Made by a program: the position numbers and the translations under genes. This document shows, piece after piece, positions 8,429 to 15,960 of a stretch of DNA of 64,000 nt. Position 1 is the stretch's first letter. Each line of letters starts with the position of its first letter. The stretch spans positions 39,142-103,141 of the forward strand of contig NZ_QGSY01000175.1 in NCBI RefSeq assembly GCF_003857035.1, read 5' to 3'. The notes below the pieces were generated by a model that had not been told where the DNA came from, did not search any database, and saw nothing but the letters and a program-made list of their open reading frames with translations. The DNA comes from Micromonospora arida. Its GTDB lineage: Bacteria; Actinomycetota; Actinomycetes; Mycobacteriales; Micromonosporaceae.

Positions 8429-9409
8429 TCACAGCGTCGTCTCGCCGTTGAGGCCGAAGAAGTCGTGCCATCGGGTGGCGCCGAGGAAGCCGGTGCCGGT
8501 GGAGAGCGCGACGTGGACATCGTTGGTGGCGCCCTTGGTGAAGACGATGAGGTCGTCGCTGCCGTCCCCGTTGGCGTCGCCGAGGTAGGGGAACTCGCCG
8601 GCCAGGCAGAAGAAGTCGTGCCACTTCACTGTGGTCCCGGCGAAGCCGGTGCCGGTGGAGGTGGCGACGTACACGTCGGCGTTGGGATCGCAGGTGAAGG
8701 TGACGATGTCGTCTCTGCCGTCGCCGTTGACGTCACCGACCCGGGGTAGTTCGGCGCCGACGGCGAAGAGGTCGTGCCACTTCTGCGCCGCGCCGAAGGA
8801 ACTGCCGTTCGACAGGGCGACGACGACGTCGCTGGCGGTGGCGGGGCCCTGGGTGAAGGTGACGATGTCGTCCCGGCCGTCGCCGGTCACGTCCGTGGCG
8901 GATCCACCGGCGATGGCGTGGGTGCGGGCCGCCTCGTTGAGCTGGGCCCGGGCCGTGGCGGCCGCCTGGTCGTACCGGTCGGGGAAGCCGGACCGTTGGA
9001 CGCACTGGGCGACCTGGCCCGCGCTGAATCCGGGGTTGTCACGGTCGCAGACGATGGCCCGGGTGACGTACTGGGTGCTGGCGTAGACCGGGTCCATGAT
9101 CTGCTCCGGAGTGCCCCACCCGTAGTCCCAGCGCTGCTGGAACACCCCGAGCGACGACTTGTCGCCACACGGCAGGTTGTTCATGCGTGACTCGACCCAG
9201 CCCGCCTCGAAGGCGGACAGCGTCACCTTGTCGTTGGCGTTGTAGGCCCGGGCGACCCGGTAGACGACCAGGGTCACCGCCGGGTCGCGGTTGGCGGGGA
9301 TGGAGGGGCAGGCCAGGGTGCCGACCGGGTCCGCGTGCGCCGGCATGGCCGGGACCGTCGTGCCGGCGACGCCGAGGGCCATCAGCAGGGCCAGGAGAAT
9401 ACGTCTCAC
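8429..9409 (-). CDS. Secreted lysozyme/transglycosylase-like protein with three FG-GAP repeats
   Basis: A 326-residue secreted protein. GTG at 9407-9409 has GAGGAG four nt upstream and starts a signal peptide ([20 protein letters not shown], cleaved near AHA). The central domain contains [20 protein letters not shown] and [20 protein letters not shown], typical of actinobacterial lysozyme/transglycosylase-like modules, with Glu as probable catalyst and several Cys that may form disulfides. Three FG-GAP repeats end the protein and match the last three repeats of the neighbouring amidase almost unit by unit, so the pair arose by duplication or domain exchange. Confidence 0.85.
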   Translation of the reverse strand: MRRILLALLMALGVAGTTVPAMPAHADPVGTLACPSIPANRDPAVTLVVYRVARAYNANDKVTLSAFEAGWVESRMNNLPCGDKSSLGVFQQRWDYGWGTPEQIMDPVYASTQYVTRAIVCDRDNPGFSAGQVAQCVQRSGFPDRYDQAAATARAQLNEAARTHAIAGGSATDVTGDGRDDIVTFTQGPATASDVVVALSNGSSFGAAQKWHDLFAVGAELPRVGDVNGDGRDDIVTFTCDPNADVYVATSTGTGFAGTTVKWHDFFCLAGEFPYLGDANGDGSDDLIVFTKGATNDVHVALSTGTGFLGATRWHDFFGLNGETTL

Positions 9410-9562
9410 GCTGCTCCTCGTCGGGTCGGGGATGGCCGACGATGGCGTCACGGGACCGCCAACGACCGGGGACCGATTGCTGAGAGTTTCTTCAGCGCGC
9501 TGATGAGAGTCAATGTTCTATGAAGAATTCCTTCAGAGCATCGTTCAAGGCGGGCAGGTATT

Positions 9563-9607
9563 GACAGCGGTTGTCGTCGGCGGGTTTACTCGCCCGCAAC
9601 CGCTGTC
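9563..9607. promoter_or_regulatory. Long stem-loop in the divergent promoter region
   Basis: Perfect 11-bp arms GACAGCGGTTG (9563-9573) and CAACCGCTGTC (9597-9607) enclose a second stem GGCGGG/CTCGCC with a TTTA loop. It sits between the leftward hydrolase pair and the rightward DUF4185-like gene, 34 bp before the latter's Shine-Dalgarno. A TTGACA hexamer overlaps its left arm (9561-9566). It could be an operator, a 5'-UTR hairpin or a terminator; no T-tract follows. Confidence 0.5.
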
Positions 9608-9653
9608 CAATCACGCGGCAGGGCCATGACGAGTGCGACAGGAGGGGGCAGCC

Positions 9654-10781
9654 ATGGGCATACGTCGTCGCTCGTTGCTCGGCCGCGCCGCCGCGATCGG
9701 GGCCGCCAGCGCGGTCGGTTCCGTAGGCGCGATCCTGACCACGGCCGCTCCGGCCCAGGCGGCGGTCTGGAAGAAGCGGCTGACCGGTGCGGACCTGGAC
9801 ACCAGTCGCCGATGGCGGGTAGCCGGCACCGATCTGGGCATCCCGTACGTGCTGGAGAACGGATCCATCGGCTACCTCTTCGGCGACACCTTCGACACGC
9901 CGTGGCCCGAGGGCCCGCCCCTGCCGAACGACTGGCGGTCGCCGGTCATGTTGCGCTCCGCCGTCCACCCCGGCGCGCCGGGCGGAATCGTCTTCGACAG
10001 CGCCGCACGCGTCGCCGGCAACGGACGGGCACCGGAGCTGATGCACAACGGCCACTACGGCATCGGCATCGACGGTCTTCCCGAGGTGACCGTCATCCCC
10101 AACGACGGCATCAGCTTTCCGGAGACCGGTCGCCAGCTCATCTCCTACATGAGCATCGAGAACTGGAACTCCGCCGGCCCGGCCGGGCCGCAGTGGAAGT
10201 CCCGCTACGCGGGGCTGGCCTACTCCGACAACGGCAACGACTTCATCCGTACGCCGCTGAAGTGGTGGAACAGCCCGGACAACAAGGACCCGTTCCAGAT
10301 GTGGACCATGCAGCGCGACGGCGAGTACGTCTACGTCTTCTCGGTCCGGTCCGGGCGGCAGGACGGTCCGATGATGCTGCGACGCGTCCGGTGGGATCGG
10401 CTGTTCTACCCCGAGTCGTACGAGGGCTGGGGCTGGAACGGCACCAACTGGGGCTGGGGGAGACCCTGCACACCCATCCTCACCGGCCGCTTCGGCGAGC
10501 CATCGGTGCGCCGGCTGGCCGACGGGACCTGGGTGATGTCCTACCTCAACTGTCAGAACGGGTGTCTGGTCACCCGTACCGCGTCGGGACCCGACCGGGC
10601 CTGGACGGGGGAGAAGATTCAGCTGACGGGCTGGCAGGAGCCGGCGCTCTACGGTGGGTTCATTCATCCCTGGTCGAGCCGGAACGCCGACGACCTGCAC
10701 CTGATGGTCTCGAAATGGACCCGCACCCCGGACGGCCGCAGCACCGCCTACCACGTCAGTCAGTTCACCGGATCGGTGTGA
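9654..10781 (+). CDS. Tat-exported DUF4185-like protein
   Basis: A 375-residue secreted protein. ATG 9654 has GGAGGGGG ideally placed. The N-terminus is a twin-arginine signal (RRRSLLGRAAAIGAA) cleaved near AQA. The mature part shows the DUF4185 pattern of a beta-propeller-like, glycosidase-related fold: TDLGIPYVLENGSIGYLFGD near the start and repeated strands with Trp-rich loops (YEGWGWNGTNWGWG). Members are often annotated as possible carbohydrate-active proteins; no catalytic residues can be named here. It is transcribed divergently from the peptidoglycan hydrolases. Confidence 0.75.
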   Translation: MGIRRRSLLGRAAAIGAASAVGSVGAILTTAAPAQAAVWKKRLTGADLDTSRRWRVAGTDLGIPYVLENGSIGYLFGDTFDTPWPEGPPLPNDWRSPVMLRSAVHPGAPGGIVFDSAARVAGNGRAPELMHNGHYGIGIDGLPEVTVIPNDGISFPETGRQLISYMSIENWNSAGPAGPQWKSRYAGLAYSDNGNDFIRTPLKWWNSPDNKDPFQMWTMQRDGEYVYVFSVRSGRQDGPMMLRRVRWDRLFYPESYEGWGWNGTNWGWGRPCTPILTGRFGEPSVRRLADGTWVMSYLNCQNGCLVTRTASGPDRAWTGEKIQLTGWQEPALYGGFIHPWSSRNADDLHLMVSKWTRTPDGRSTAYHVSQFTGSV

Positions 10782-10889
10782 CGGGCCGCCGAGCCGCCTT
10801 CGTCGTGGCCTCACACTCGCGTCTCTGAACCGTTGGACGCGCGTGCACGGCAGGGCTGACATCTGGAGGGGGCATGTCTTGACCTGATT

Positions 10890-10904
10890 GGGCGGTACCC
10901 GCCC
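10890..10904. terminator. Short GC hairpin
   Basis: GGGCGG-TAC-CCGCCC, a 6-bp stem in the 211-bp gap after the DUF4185-like gene. There is no T-run, so terminator function is uncertain. Nothing else was recognised in 10782-10992. Confidence 0.3.
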
Positions 10905-10992
10905 TGAACGGTGGCGCACCAGGCAGTCGTCCGGAATGAGGTCCGCTGACGATCGCGAGTGTGGGTGCCTGATCGCTGGGTAGGGCTGAACC

Positions 10993-11526
10993 ATGCTGAA
11001 GCGAGCGGTGTGGCAGGGACTGGTGGCGGGCATGGCCGGGGCGGTGGTGATGACGGCCGCTGAGAAGATCGAACAGCGGGTGACCGGTCGGCCCGACTCC
11101 TACGTGCCCGCCCAGGTTCTGGCCAGGCTTACCGGCCTGCCGGAAACCTCCGGGCAGCAGCCCCGGTGGCAGAATTTGGCGATGCACTACGGCCAGGGCG
11201 CACTGGTCGGCGTGCTGCGCAGCGTCATGGCGCAGGCCGGGCTGCGCGGCCCCTGGGCCTCAACGATGTTCACGGCGGTGCGTTTGACCAACGACCAGAT
11301 CCTGGAGAACGCCACCGGCGTGGGGGCGCCTCCGCTGACCTGGCCCCGCCCCGAGCTCGCCATCGACGTGTTGCACAAGTCCATCTACGCGTTCGCCACC
11401 GGAGCGGTGGCCGACGTGCTCGCCGCCCGCGACGGAGCGGGACCCGGGCAGCGGCACGCGGCGCTCCGTCCCGGTCGCCACGCTGACGTCGGTCCGCTGC
11501 CCCGGGCAGCAGCACGTCGGGCATAG
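10993..11526 (+). CDS. Hypothetical membrane-associated protein (177 aa)
   Basis: The product starts with a hydrophobic Gly/Ala helix (QGLVAGMAGAVVMTAAEKIE), has a middle segment with MHYGQGALVGVLRSVM and a further hydrophobic helix YAFATGAVADVLAA, then a basic Ala/Arg-rich tail. The pattern resembles small DUF1440-like inner membrane proteins found beside stress genes in actinomycetes, but the assignment is not secure. The last 30 residues look like low-complexity read-through, so the original stop may have been lost. Confidence 0.55.
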   Translation: MLKRAVWQGLVAGMAGAVVMTAAEKIEQRVTGRPDSYVPAQVLARLTGLPETSGQQPRWQNLAMHYGQGALVGVLRSVMAQAGLRGPWASTMFTAVRLTNDQILENATGVGAPPLTWPRPELAIDVLHKSIYAFATGAVADVLAARDGAGPGQRHAALRPGRHADVGPLPRAAARRA

Positions 11527-11589
11527 CCGCGGAGGTGCGCCCACGGCCAGGAAGCTGCGTGCGGGGCCGGGGAGTGTTTAGCTGCACGG

Positions 11590-12474
11590 ATGAGTACACC
11601 CGTTCCCCTCGGTATCTGGCCAACGCCGTTGGAGGCCGCGCCCCGGCTCGCCGCCCGGCTGGGGTTGGCCGAGCTCTGGTTCAAGCGTGACGATCTCACC
11701 GGCCTCGGCGGGGGCGGCAACAAGATCCGCAAGCTCGAGTACACCTGCGCGCAGGCGATAGCCGACGGCGCCACCACTGTCATCACCTCGGGGGCTCCGC
11801 AGAGCAACCACGCCCGGCTCACCGCGGCCGCGACCGCGCGGCTCGGCCTCTCCTGTGTGCTGGTGCTCGCCGGCCCGCCCCCGGAGAGTCGGCGAGGCAA
11901 CCTGCTGCTCGACGGGCTCGCCGGCGCTGAGATCGTCTGGAGCGGAGAGCGTCCGCTCGCCGAGGTGGTGGCGGCCGAGGCGGAGCGACGATCGGCGTAC
12001 GTCATCCCGTTCGGCGGCACCGCTCCCGCGTCGATCCAGGGTTATGTGGACTGCGGTCGGGAGCTGCGGGCCCAGTTGCCCGACGCCGACGGGGTCGAGG
12101 TCGTCGCGGCGCTCGGTTCTGGCGGGACGATGGCCGGCCTGGTGCGGGAGTTGGGCGTGCAGCGGGTGATCGGCGTGGATGTCGGTGCCGTGCCGGACCC
12201 CCGGGCGACCGTCGCCGGGCTGCTCGTCGGCGAGGTCGAGCCGGACGCCCTGCGGATCGACGGCACCCAGGTGGGTGCGGGGTACCGCACGCTGACCGAC
12301 GCCGTCCGGGCGGCGCTGGAGGTGACCGCGCGTACGGAAGGGATCTTCCTCGACCCGACGTACACCGGTCGGGCGATGGCGGCATTGCTGGCCGGCAGCT
12401 TCCCGCACGGCGACCGGGTCGTTTTCCTGCACAGCGGGGGGCTGCCGGGGCTCTTCGGTCACCCTGAGCTGTAG
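11590..12474 (+). CDS. PLP-dependent D-cysteine desulfhydrase/ACC deaminase-family enzyme
   Basis: A 294-residue fold-type II PLP enzyme of the D-cysteine desulfhydrase/1-aminocyclopropane-1-carboxylate deaminase family. The Schiff-base Lys is in GGGGNKIRKLEY, the substrate-binding Ser/Asn/His in TSGAPQSNHARLTAA, the phosphate-binding glycines in ALGSGGTMAGL and the C-terminal pyridine-ring region in LHSGGLPGLFG. Family members release ammonia, pyruvate and sulfide from D-cysteine or deaminate ACC; which applies here cannot be decided. It is a single gene, with no neighbours of related function. Confidence 0.85.
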   Translation: MSTPVPLGIWPTPLEAAPRLAARLGLAELWFKRDDLTGLGGGGNKIRKLEYTCAQAIADGATTVITSGAPQSNHARLTAAATARLGLSCVLVLAGPPPESRRGNLLLDGLAGAEIVWSGERPLAEVVAAEAERRSAYVIPFGGTAPASIQGYVDCGRELRAQLPDADGVEVVAALGSGGTMAGLVRELGVQRVIGVDVGAVPDPRATVAGLLVGEVEPDALRIDGTQVGAGYRTLTDAVRAALEVTARTEGIFLDPTYTGRAMAALLAGSFPHGDRVVFLHSGGLPGLFGHPEL

Positions 12475-12551
12475 GGGCACCGGCCGGGCACGCGCGGCGG
12501 TGCCCTCCGGCGGAGTCGCGTCGGAGGGCACCGCGCCGAGCTGTCGGCGGA

Positions 12552-12807
12552 TCAGACGCTGGCGAAGTGCTCGCGGTGATCGCGAACGAACTCGGCGAAG
12601 GTCCGCGACCCGGCCGACCGCCGGGCAAAGTTGATCGTGCCGACGGATCGGGGTCTCAGCATCATGGCGGCCTCCGACGGCTTCGTGCACCTGATCGAGC
12701 AGAAGCTCGCCGACACGCTCGGCCCCGACCGGTACCGCGACTTCAGGGACGCGCTGGCCCGTGTCGTGGCGAGCCTCCCGGCTACCGGCGACGACACCGA
12801 GGGCTGA
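12552..12807. pseudogene. Fused remnants of two divergent genes (NmrA-like protein and MarR regulator)
   Basis: On the minus strand, ending at TGA 12552-12554, the frame reads FARRSAGSRTFAEFVRDHRE then HFASV, which resembles the extreme C-terminus of NAD(P)H-binding (NmrA/SDR-like) proteins. On the plus strand, from about 12630 to TGA 12805-12807, the frame reads VPTDRGLSIMAASDGFVHLI then EQKLADTLGP and DALARVVASLP, a clear MarR-type wing and C-terminal dimerisation helix. Neither has an N-terminal half. The arrangement is what remains when one deletion removes the 5' ends and shared promoter of two divergent genes; the joint is near 12625. Confidence 0.6.
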
Positions 12808-12905
12808 GCTGGCATGTGCCGGCGCCAACCGGGTACGCCGCCGTGGCCCCGAGGGCCGGCGGAACGCCCAGGCTGACCGCTCTCACGCTGCCGAGGAGCA
12901 CCGAC

Positions 12906-14096
12906 ATGCCTATCGCCGGGCGGGCCCGACTCACACCGACGGTCTCCCTGGTGCTGCTGGCGTCGATCCTGGTGTCGTTCCTGGCCGCGTCGGCGGCCCC
13001 GACTCCGCTCTACGGCGTGTACCAGGAACGCTGGCACTTCTCGCCGGTCACCACCACCGTGGTGTTCGCCGTCTACGCCCTCGCGGTGCTGGCGTCGCTG
13101 CTCACGTTCGGCAAGTTGTCCGACCACGTCGGTCGGCGGCCGGTGCTGGCCGTCGCGATCGCGGTGCAGATGCTCGCGTTGGTCGTCTTCATCTTCGCCA
13201 ACGGTGTTGCGGCCCTGCTGGTCGCCCGCCTCGTGCAGGGGGTGGCAGCAGGCGCCGCCACCGGCGCGGTGGGCGCCGCCATGCTGGACATCGACCGGGC
13301 CCGGGGCACGCTCGCGAACTCGATCGCCCCCGGCATCGGAACCGGAAGCGGCGCCCTGCTCTCGGCGCTGCTCATCCAGTTCCTGCCCGCGCCGACGCGA
13401 CTGGTGTACCTCGTGCTGCTCGTGATTCTGCTGATCCAGGCCGTCGGGGTCGCGCTGATGCCGGAGACGGTCACCCCGATGGCCGGGGCCCGAGGCAGCC
13501 TGCGGCCGGACATCACGCTGCCCCGCTCGGTGCGCCAACCGGTTCTGGTGGTCGTCCCGGTGCTCTTCGCGGTCTGGGCGCTGGCCGGGTTCTTCGGCGC
13601 GCTCGGCCCGGCGCTGATCCGCAGCCTCATGAACACGTCGATCGTGATCGGCGGTCTGGTCCTCTTCGTCTTCGCCGTCTTCGGGTCGATCGCCGTGCTG
13701 GTACAGCGCAACACCGCCGCGCGGACCGTGATCCTGACCGGAATCGTCGCGCTCATCCTGGGAATGATCGTCACGTTGGTGGCGGTCATGGCGCAGTCCA
13801 TCCCGGTCTTCTTCGCCGGCCTCGCGCTCGGGGGCGTCGGCTTCGGCAGCGGCTTCCAGGGCAGCCTCAAGACAGTCATGCCGCTGGTCGAGGCGCACCA
13901 ACGCTCCAGCGTGCTGTCCGTGCTCTACGTCGTCTGCTACGTCGGCTTCGGTCTCCCCACCGTGATCGCCGGCTTCCTCGTGGTCTACGCCGGCGGCCTG
14001 CCGAGGACCGCCGACGAGTACTCCGTCGCCGTCATCCTCCTCGCCCTGGTCGCCCTGTTGGGGGTGCGCAGGGCAACCCGGATGGCGTCGGGCTGA
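12906..14096 (+). CDS. MFS efflux transporter
   Basis: A 396-residue major facilitator with about 12 hydrophobic helices. ATG 12906 has GAGGAG at 12893-12898; the frame is open upstream but that part is not protein-like. The MFS signature between helices 2 and 3 is present (GKLSDHVGRRPVL), and helix 4-5 shows ARLVQGVAAGAATGAVGAA, in line with proton-driven drug antiporters. The MarR remnant just upstream, in the same direction, was probably its regulator, so expression may now be deregulated. The substrate is unknown. Confidence 0.88.
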   Translation: MPIAGRARLTPTVSLVLLASILVSFLAASAAPTPLYGVYQERWHFSPVTTTVVFAVYALAVLASLLTFGKLSDHVGRRPVLAVAIAVQMLALVVFIFANGVAALLVARLVQGVAAGAATGAVGAAMLDIDRARGTLANSIAPGIGTGSGALLSALLIQFLPAPTRLVYLVLLVILLIQAVGVALMPETVTPMAGARGSLRPDITLPRSVRQPVLVVVPVLFAVWALAGFFGALGPALIRSLMNTSIVIGGLVLFVFAVFGSIAVLVQRNTAARTVILTGIVALILGMIVTLVAVMAQSIPVFFAGLALGGVGFGSGFQGSLKTVMPLVEAHQRSSVLSVLYVVCYVGFGLPTVIAGFLVVYAGGLPRTADEYSVAVILLALVALLGVRRATRMASG

Positions 14097-14161
14097 TGCC
14101 GGGAAGCCGGCGCCGAGCAGGGACTCAAGCAGTAGCGTGGTGATCAGGAAGGGGGGCGGCG

Positions 14162-14791
14162 ATGAGCCCGAAGGTGGCCCAGGGCGACGCGAGTTCGACG
14201 TCGCGGATCGAGAGCCTGGACGTCAAGCTTGAGGTGATCGTCATCCCGGTGTCGGACGTCGACCGGGCGAAGGCGTTCTACGAACGGCTCGGGTGGCGGC
14301 TCGACCAGACCCCTCCCGGCATCGTCCAGTTGACGCCGCACGGCTCCGCGTGTTCCGTACAGTTCGGCCCCGGGCTGACGTCGGCGGCACCTGGCTCGGC
14401 CATGGCGTACCTGATCGTCTCCGACATCGAGGCAGCCCACGACACCCTCGCCGCCGCCGGTGTCGAAGTCGGCGACGTCTTCCACGTCAGCCCGGACGGC
14501 CCGGTCGACGGGCCGGACCCGCAGCGGCGCAGCTACTTCTCGCGCGCCACGCTGCGCGACCCGGACGGCAACACCTGGCTGATGCAGGAGATCACCACCA
14601 GGCTTCCCGGACGCATCGAGGGCGGCCTCACGTCGTTCGGCTCCACGAGCGACCTGGCGAGCGCGCTTCGACGCGCGGCCGCCGCGCACGGCGAGCACGA
14701 GAAACGTACGGGCGAGCATGACGACAACTGGCCCGACTGGTACGCGGCGTACATGGTCAGCGAGCAGTCGGGGGCCAAGCCGCCCGAGTGA
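14162..14791 (+). CDS. VOC (glyoxalase/bleomycin-resistance fold) protein
   Basis: A 209-residue vicinal-oxygen-chelate protein. The first module starts VKLEVIVIPVSDVDRAKAFY and the second ends DPDGNTWLMQEIT, with a metal-ligand-like Glu in the last strand (MQEI). The C-terminal 60 residues are helical and carry ALRRAAAAHGEHEKR and WPDWYAAYMV, a tail seen on VOC proteins annotated as glyoxalases in actinomycetes. ATG 14162 is preceded by AAGGGGGGCGG. The gene ends before a very strong stem-loop. Confidence 0.85.
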   Translation: MSPKVAQGDASSTSRIESLDVKLEVIVIPVSDVDRAKAFYERLGWRLDQTPPGIVQLTPHGSACSVQFGPGLTSAAPGSAMAYLIVSDIEAAHDTLAAAGVEVGDVFHVSPDGPVDGPDPQRRSYFSRATLRDPDGNTWLMQEITTRLPGRIEGGLTSFGSTSDLASALRRAAAAHGEHEKRTGEHDDNWPDWYAAYMVSEQSGAKPPE

Positions 14792-14823
14792 GCTACGCCC
14801 ACGCGTAAGACCTGCTGATCGAC

Positions 14824-14862
14824 GTGCTGTCGGTGAGTCACCTGATGACTCACCGGCAGCAC
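14824..14862 (+). terminator. Strong stem-loop after the VOC gene
   Basis: A 17-bp stem, GTGCTG T CGGTGAGTCA / TGACTCACCG G CAGCAC (one T-G wobble), with loop CCTGA. It is followed by CGTTTCCGTTTC. It separates the VOC gene from the lanthipeptide cluster promoter. Confidence 0.75.
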
Positions 14863-14907
14863 CGTTTCCGTTTCGGAGTGCGCGTCGCTACCCCCTGCGC
14901 GCTGTTC

Positions 14908-14950
14908 GTACGGGCGATGTACGCGAGTTGTACGCCGACCGTCCTACCAT
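14908..14950 (+). promoter_or_regulatory. SARP-type promoter: three GTACG repeats at 11-bp spacing plus -10
   Basis: GTACG occurs at 14908, 14919 and 14930, exactly one helical turn apart; the last two lie in identical TGTACGC heptamers. A -10-like TACCAT begins at 14945, nine bp after the third heptamer. Direct heptamers at 11-bp pitch about 8 bp before the -10 are the established layout of SARP-activated promoters. The next gene is itself a SARP, so autoregulation and activation of the lanthipeptide operon are likely but inferred. Confidence 0.6.
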
Positions 14951-15070
14951 CCCCTGGACACGATGATCTTCGATCCGTGCGGCACCGCCGGATTCAGCGC
15001 CGACCCAGGTGCGTGCCGTGCCTCGTCGCCTGTGTGCGGTCCCCCGGCCGCCGGTAGGGAGGAGACCTCG

Positions 15071-15106
15071 ATGACGAGTCCTGGTGCGGGCGGTGCGATG
15101 CCGTGA
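15071..15106 (+). CDS. 11-codon upstream ORF coupled to the SARP gene
   Basis: ATG 15071 follows an excellent Shine-Dalgarno (GGGAGGAGA, 15057-15065) and encodes MTSPGAGGAMP before TGA 15104-15106. That stop overlaps the GTG start of the SARP gene (15103), which has no good ribosome site of its own. The layout suggests that the SARP is translated by coupling to this leader peptide. The peptide has no obvious regulatory amino-acid run. Confidence 0.5.
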   Translation: MTSPGAGGAMP

Positions 15107-15927
15107 CGCGGGTACGGTTTCTCGCCCTCGGCCCGCTGCACGCCGAGGTCGGCAGAGAGTGGCTCGACCTCGGGCCCGTCCGGCAACAGGCGGTCTTCGC
15201 GATCCTGCTGTTCAACGCGAACCGCGTGGTCACACCGGCGTCGATCCTGCAGGGAGTCTGGGGCGGCCAGGCCCCGCCGACCGGCACGAAGCTGATCCCG
15301 CCGTACATCTATCGGCTGCGACGCACGCTCGAGGCGGCGTGCGTCGGCCACGACGGTCCCGCGATCGACAGTTCCCGGATCGGCTACCGGCTGCGTCTCG
15401 GTTCGGCCCGTACCGACGTCGCGGACTTCGACGAGGCGGTTGAGCGGGCGGCTGCCGCCGAGACGGCCGGCGACCTCGCCGGGGCCGCGGCGCTACTGGC
15501 CGAGGCCGAACAGAGCTGGGCGGGCGAGCCGTTGGCGGGCCTGACCGGTCCGTACGCGGAGAGCCGTCGGCAACACCTGCTCGAACGCCGCATCGTCTGC
15601 CTGGAACACCGGCTGGAACTGCACCTGCGGCTGGGCGACTGCCACCGGGCGATCCCCGCGCTGATCGCCCTGCAGGCGGAGTATCCCCTGCGGGAACGGC
15701 TGGCGATCATGCTGATGACCGCCCTGTACCAGACCGGCAGGCAGAGCGAGGCGATGGACGTGTTCGGCGCCTTCCGTACCCGTCTGGCGACCGAGTTGGG
15801 CGTCGAGCCGACCCCGGCGCTGCTCGCGGCGTACACCTCGATGTTGCGCGGCGACCTGGGCCCGCCCTGGGTGTCGGGCCGTTTTCCCGAAGGACCCGCC
15901 CGGGCACGGGCGGCCACCACCACGTGA
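15103..15927 (+). CDS. SARP-family transcriptional activator (cluster-situated)
   Basis: A 274-residue Streptomyces antibiotic regulatory protein. Residues 1-95 form the OmpR-type winged helix (FLALGPLHAEVGREWLDLGP then LLFNANRVVTPASILQGVWG). Residues 100-250 form the bacterial transcriptional activation domain, ending RLATELGVEPTPALLAAY. There is no NB-ARC or TPR extension, so it is a short-form SARP like ActII-ORF4. GTG start overlaps a leader ORF. It heads the lanthipeptide operon, with LanM1 33 bp downstream, and is preceded by SARP-type 11-bp direct repeats. It is therefore the likely pathway-specific activator. Confidence 0.88.
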   Translation: MTRVRFLALGPLHAEVGREWLDLGPVRQQAVFAILLFNANRVVTPASILQGVWGGQAPPTGTKLIPPYIYRLRRTLEAACVGHDGPAIDSSRIGYRLRLGSARTDVADFDEAVERAAAAETAGDLAGAAALLAEAEQSWAGEPLAGLTGPYAESRRQHLLERRIVCLEHRLELHLRLGDCHRAIPALIALQAEYPLRERLAIMLMTALYQTGRQSEAMDVFGAFRTRLATELGVEPTPALLAAYTSMLRGDLGPPWVSGRFPEGPARARAATTT

Positions 15928-15960
15928 TGCGCGGCGATGCCGCGCGGTGAGGCGGAACAG

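Noticed and set aside
6361..8900. Regular repeats suggesting a CRISPR array or satellite
   Set aside because: The repeats are in frame and encode FG-GAP units with DxNGDGRDD loops; there are no constant-length unique spacers.
11187..11623. Minus-strand frames opposite the 177-residue membrane protein
   Set aside because: Composition is low complexity and no domain is visible; the plus-strand frame has plausible membrane helices.
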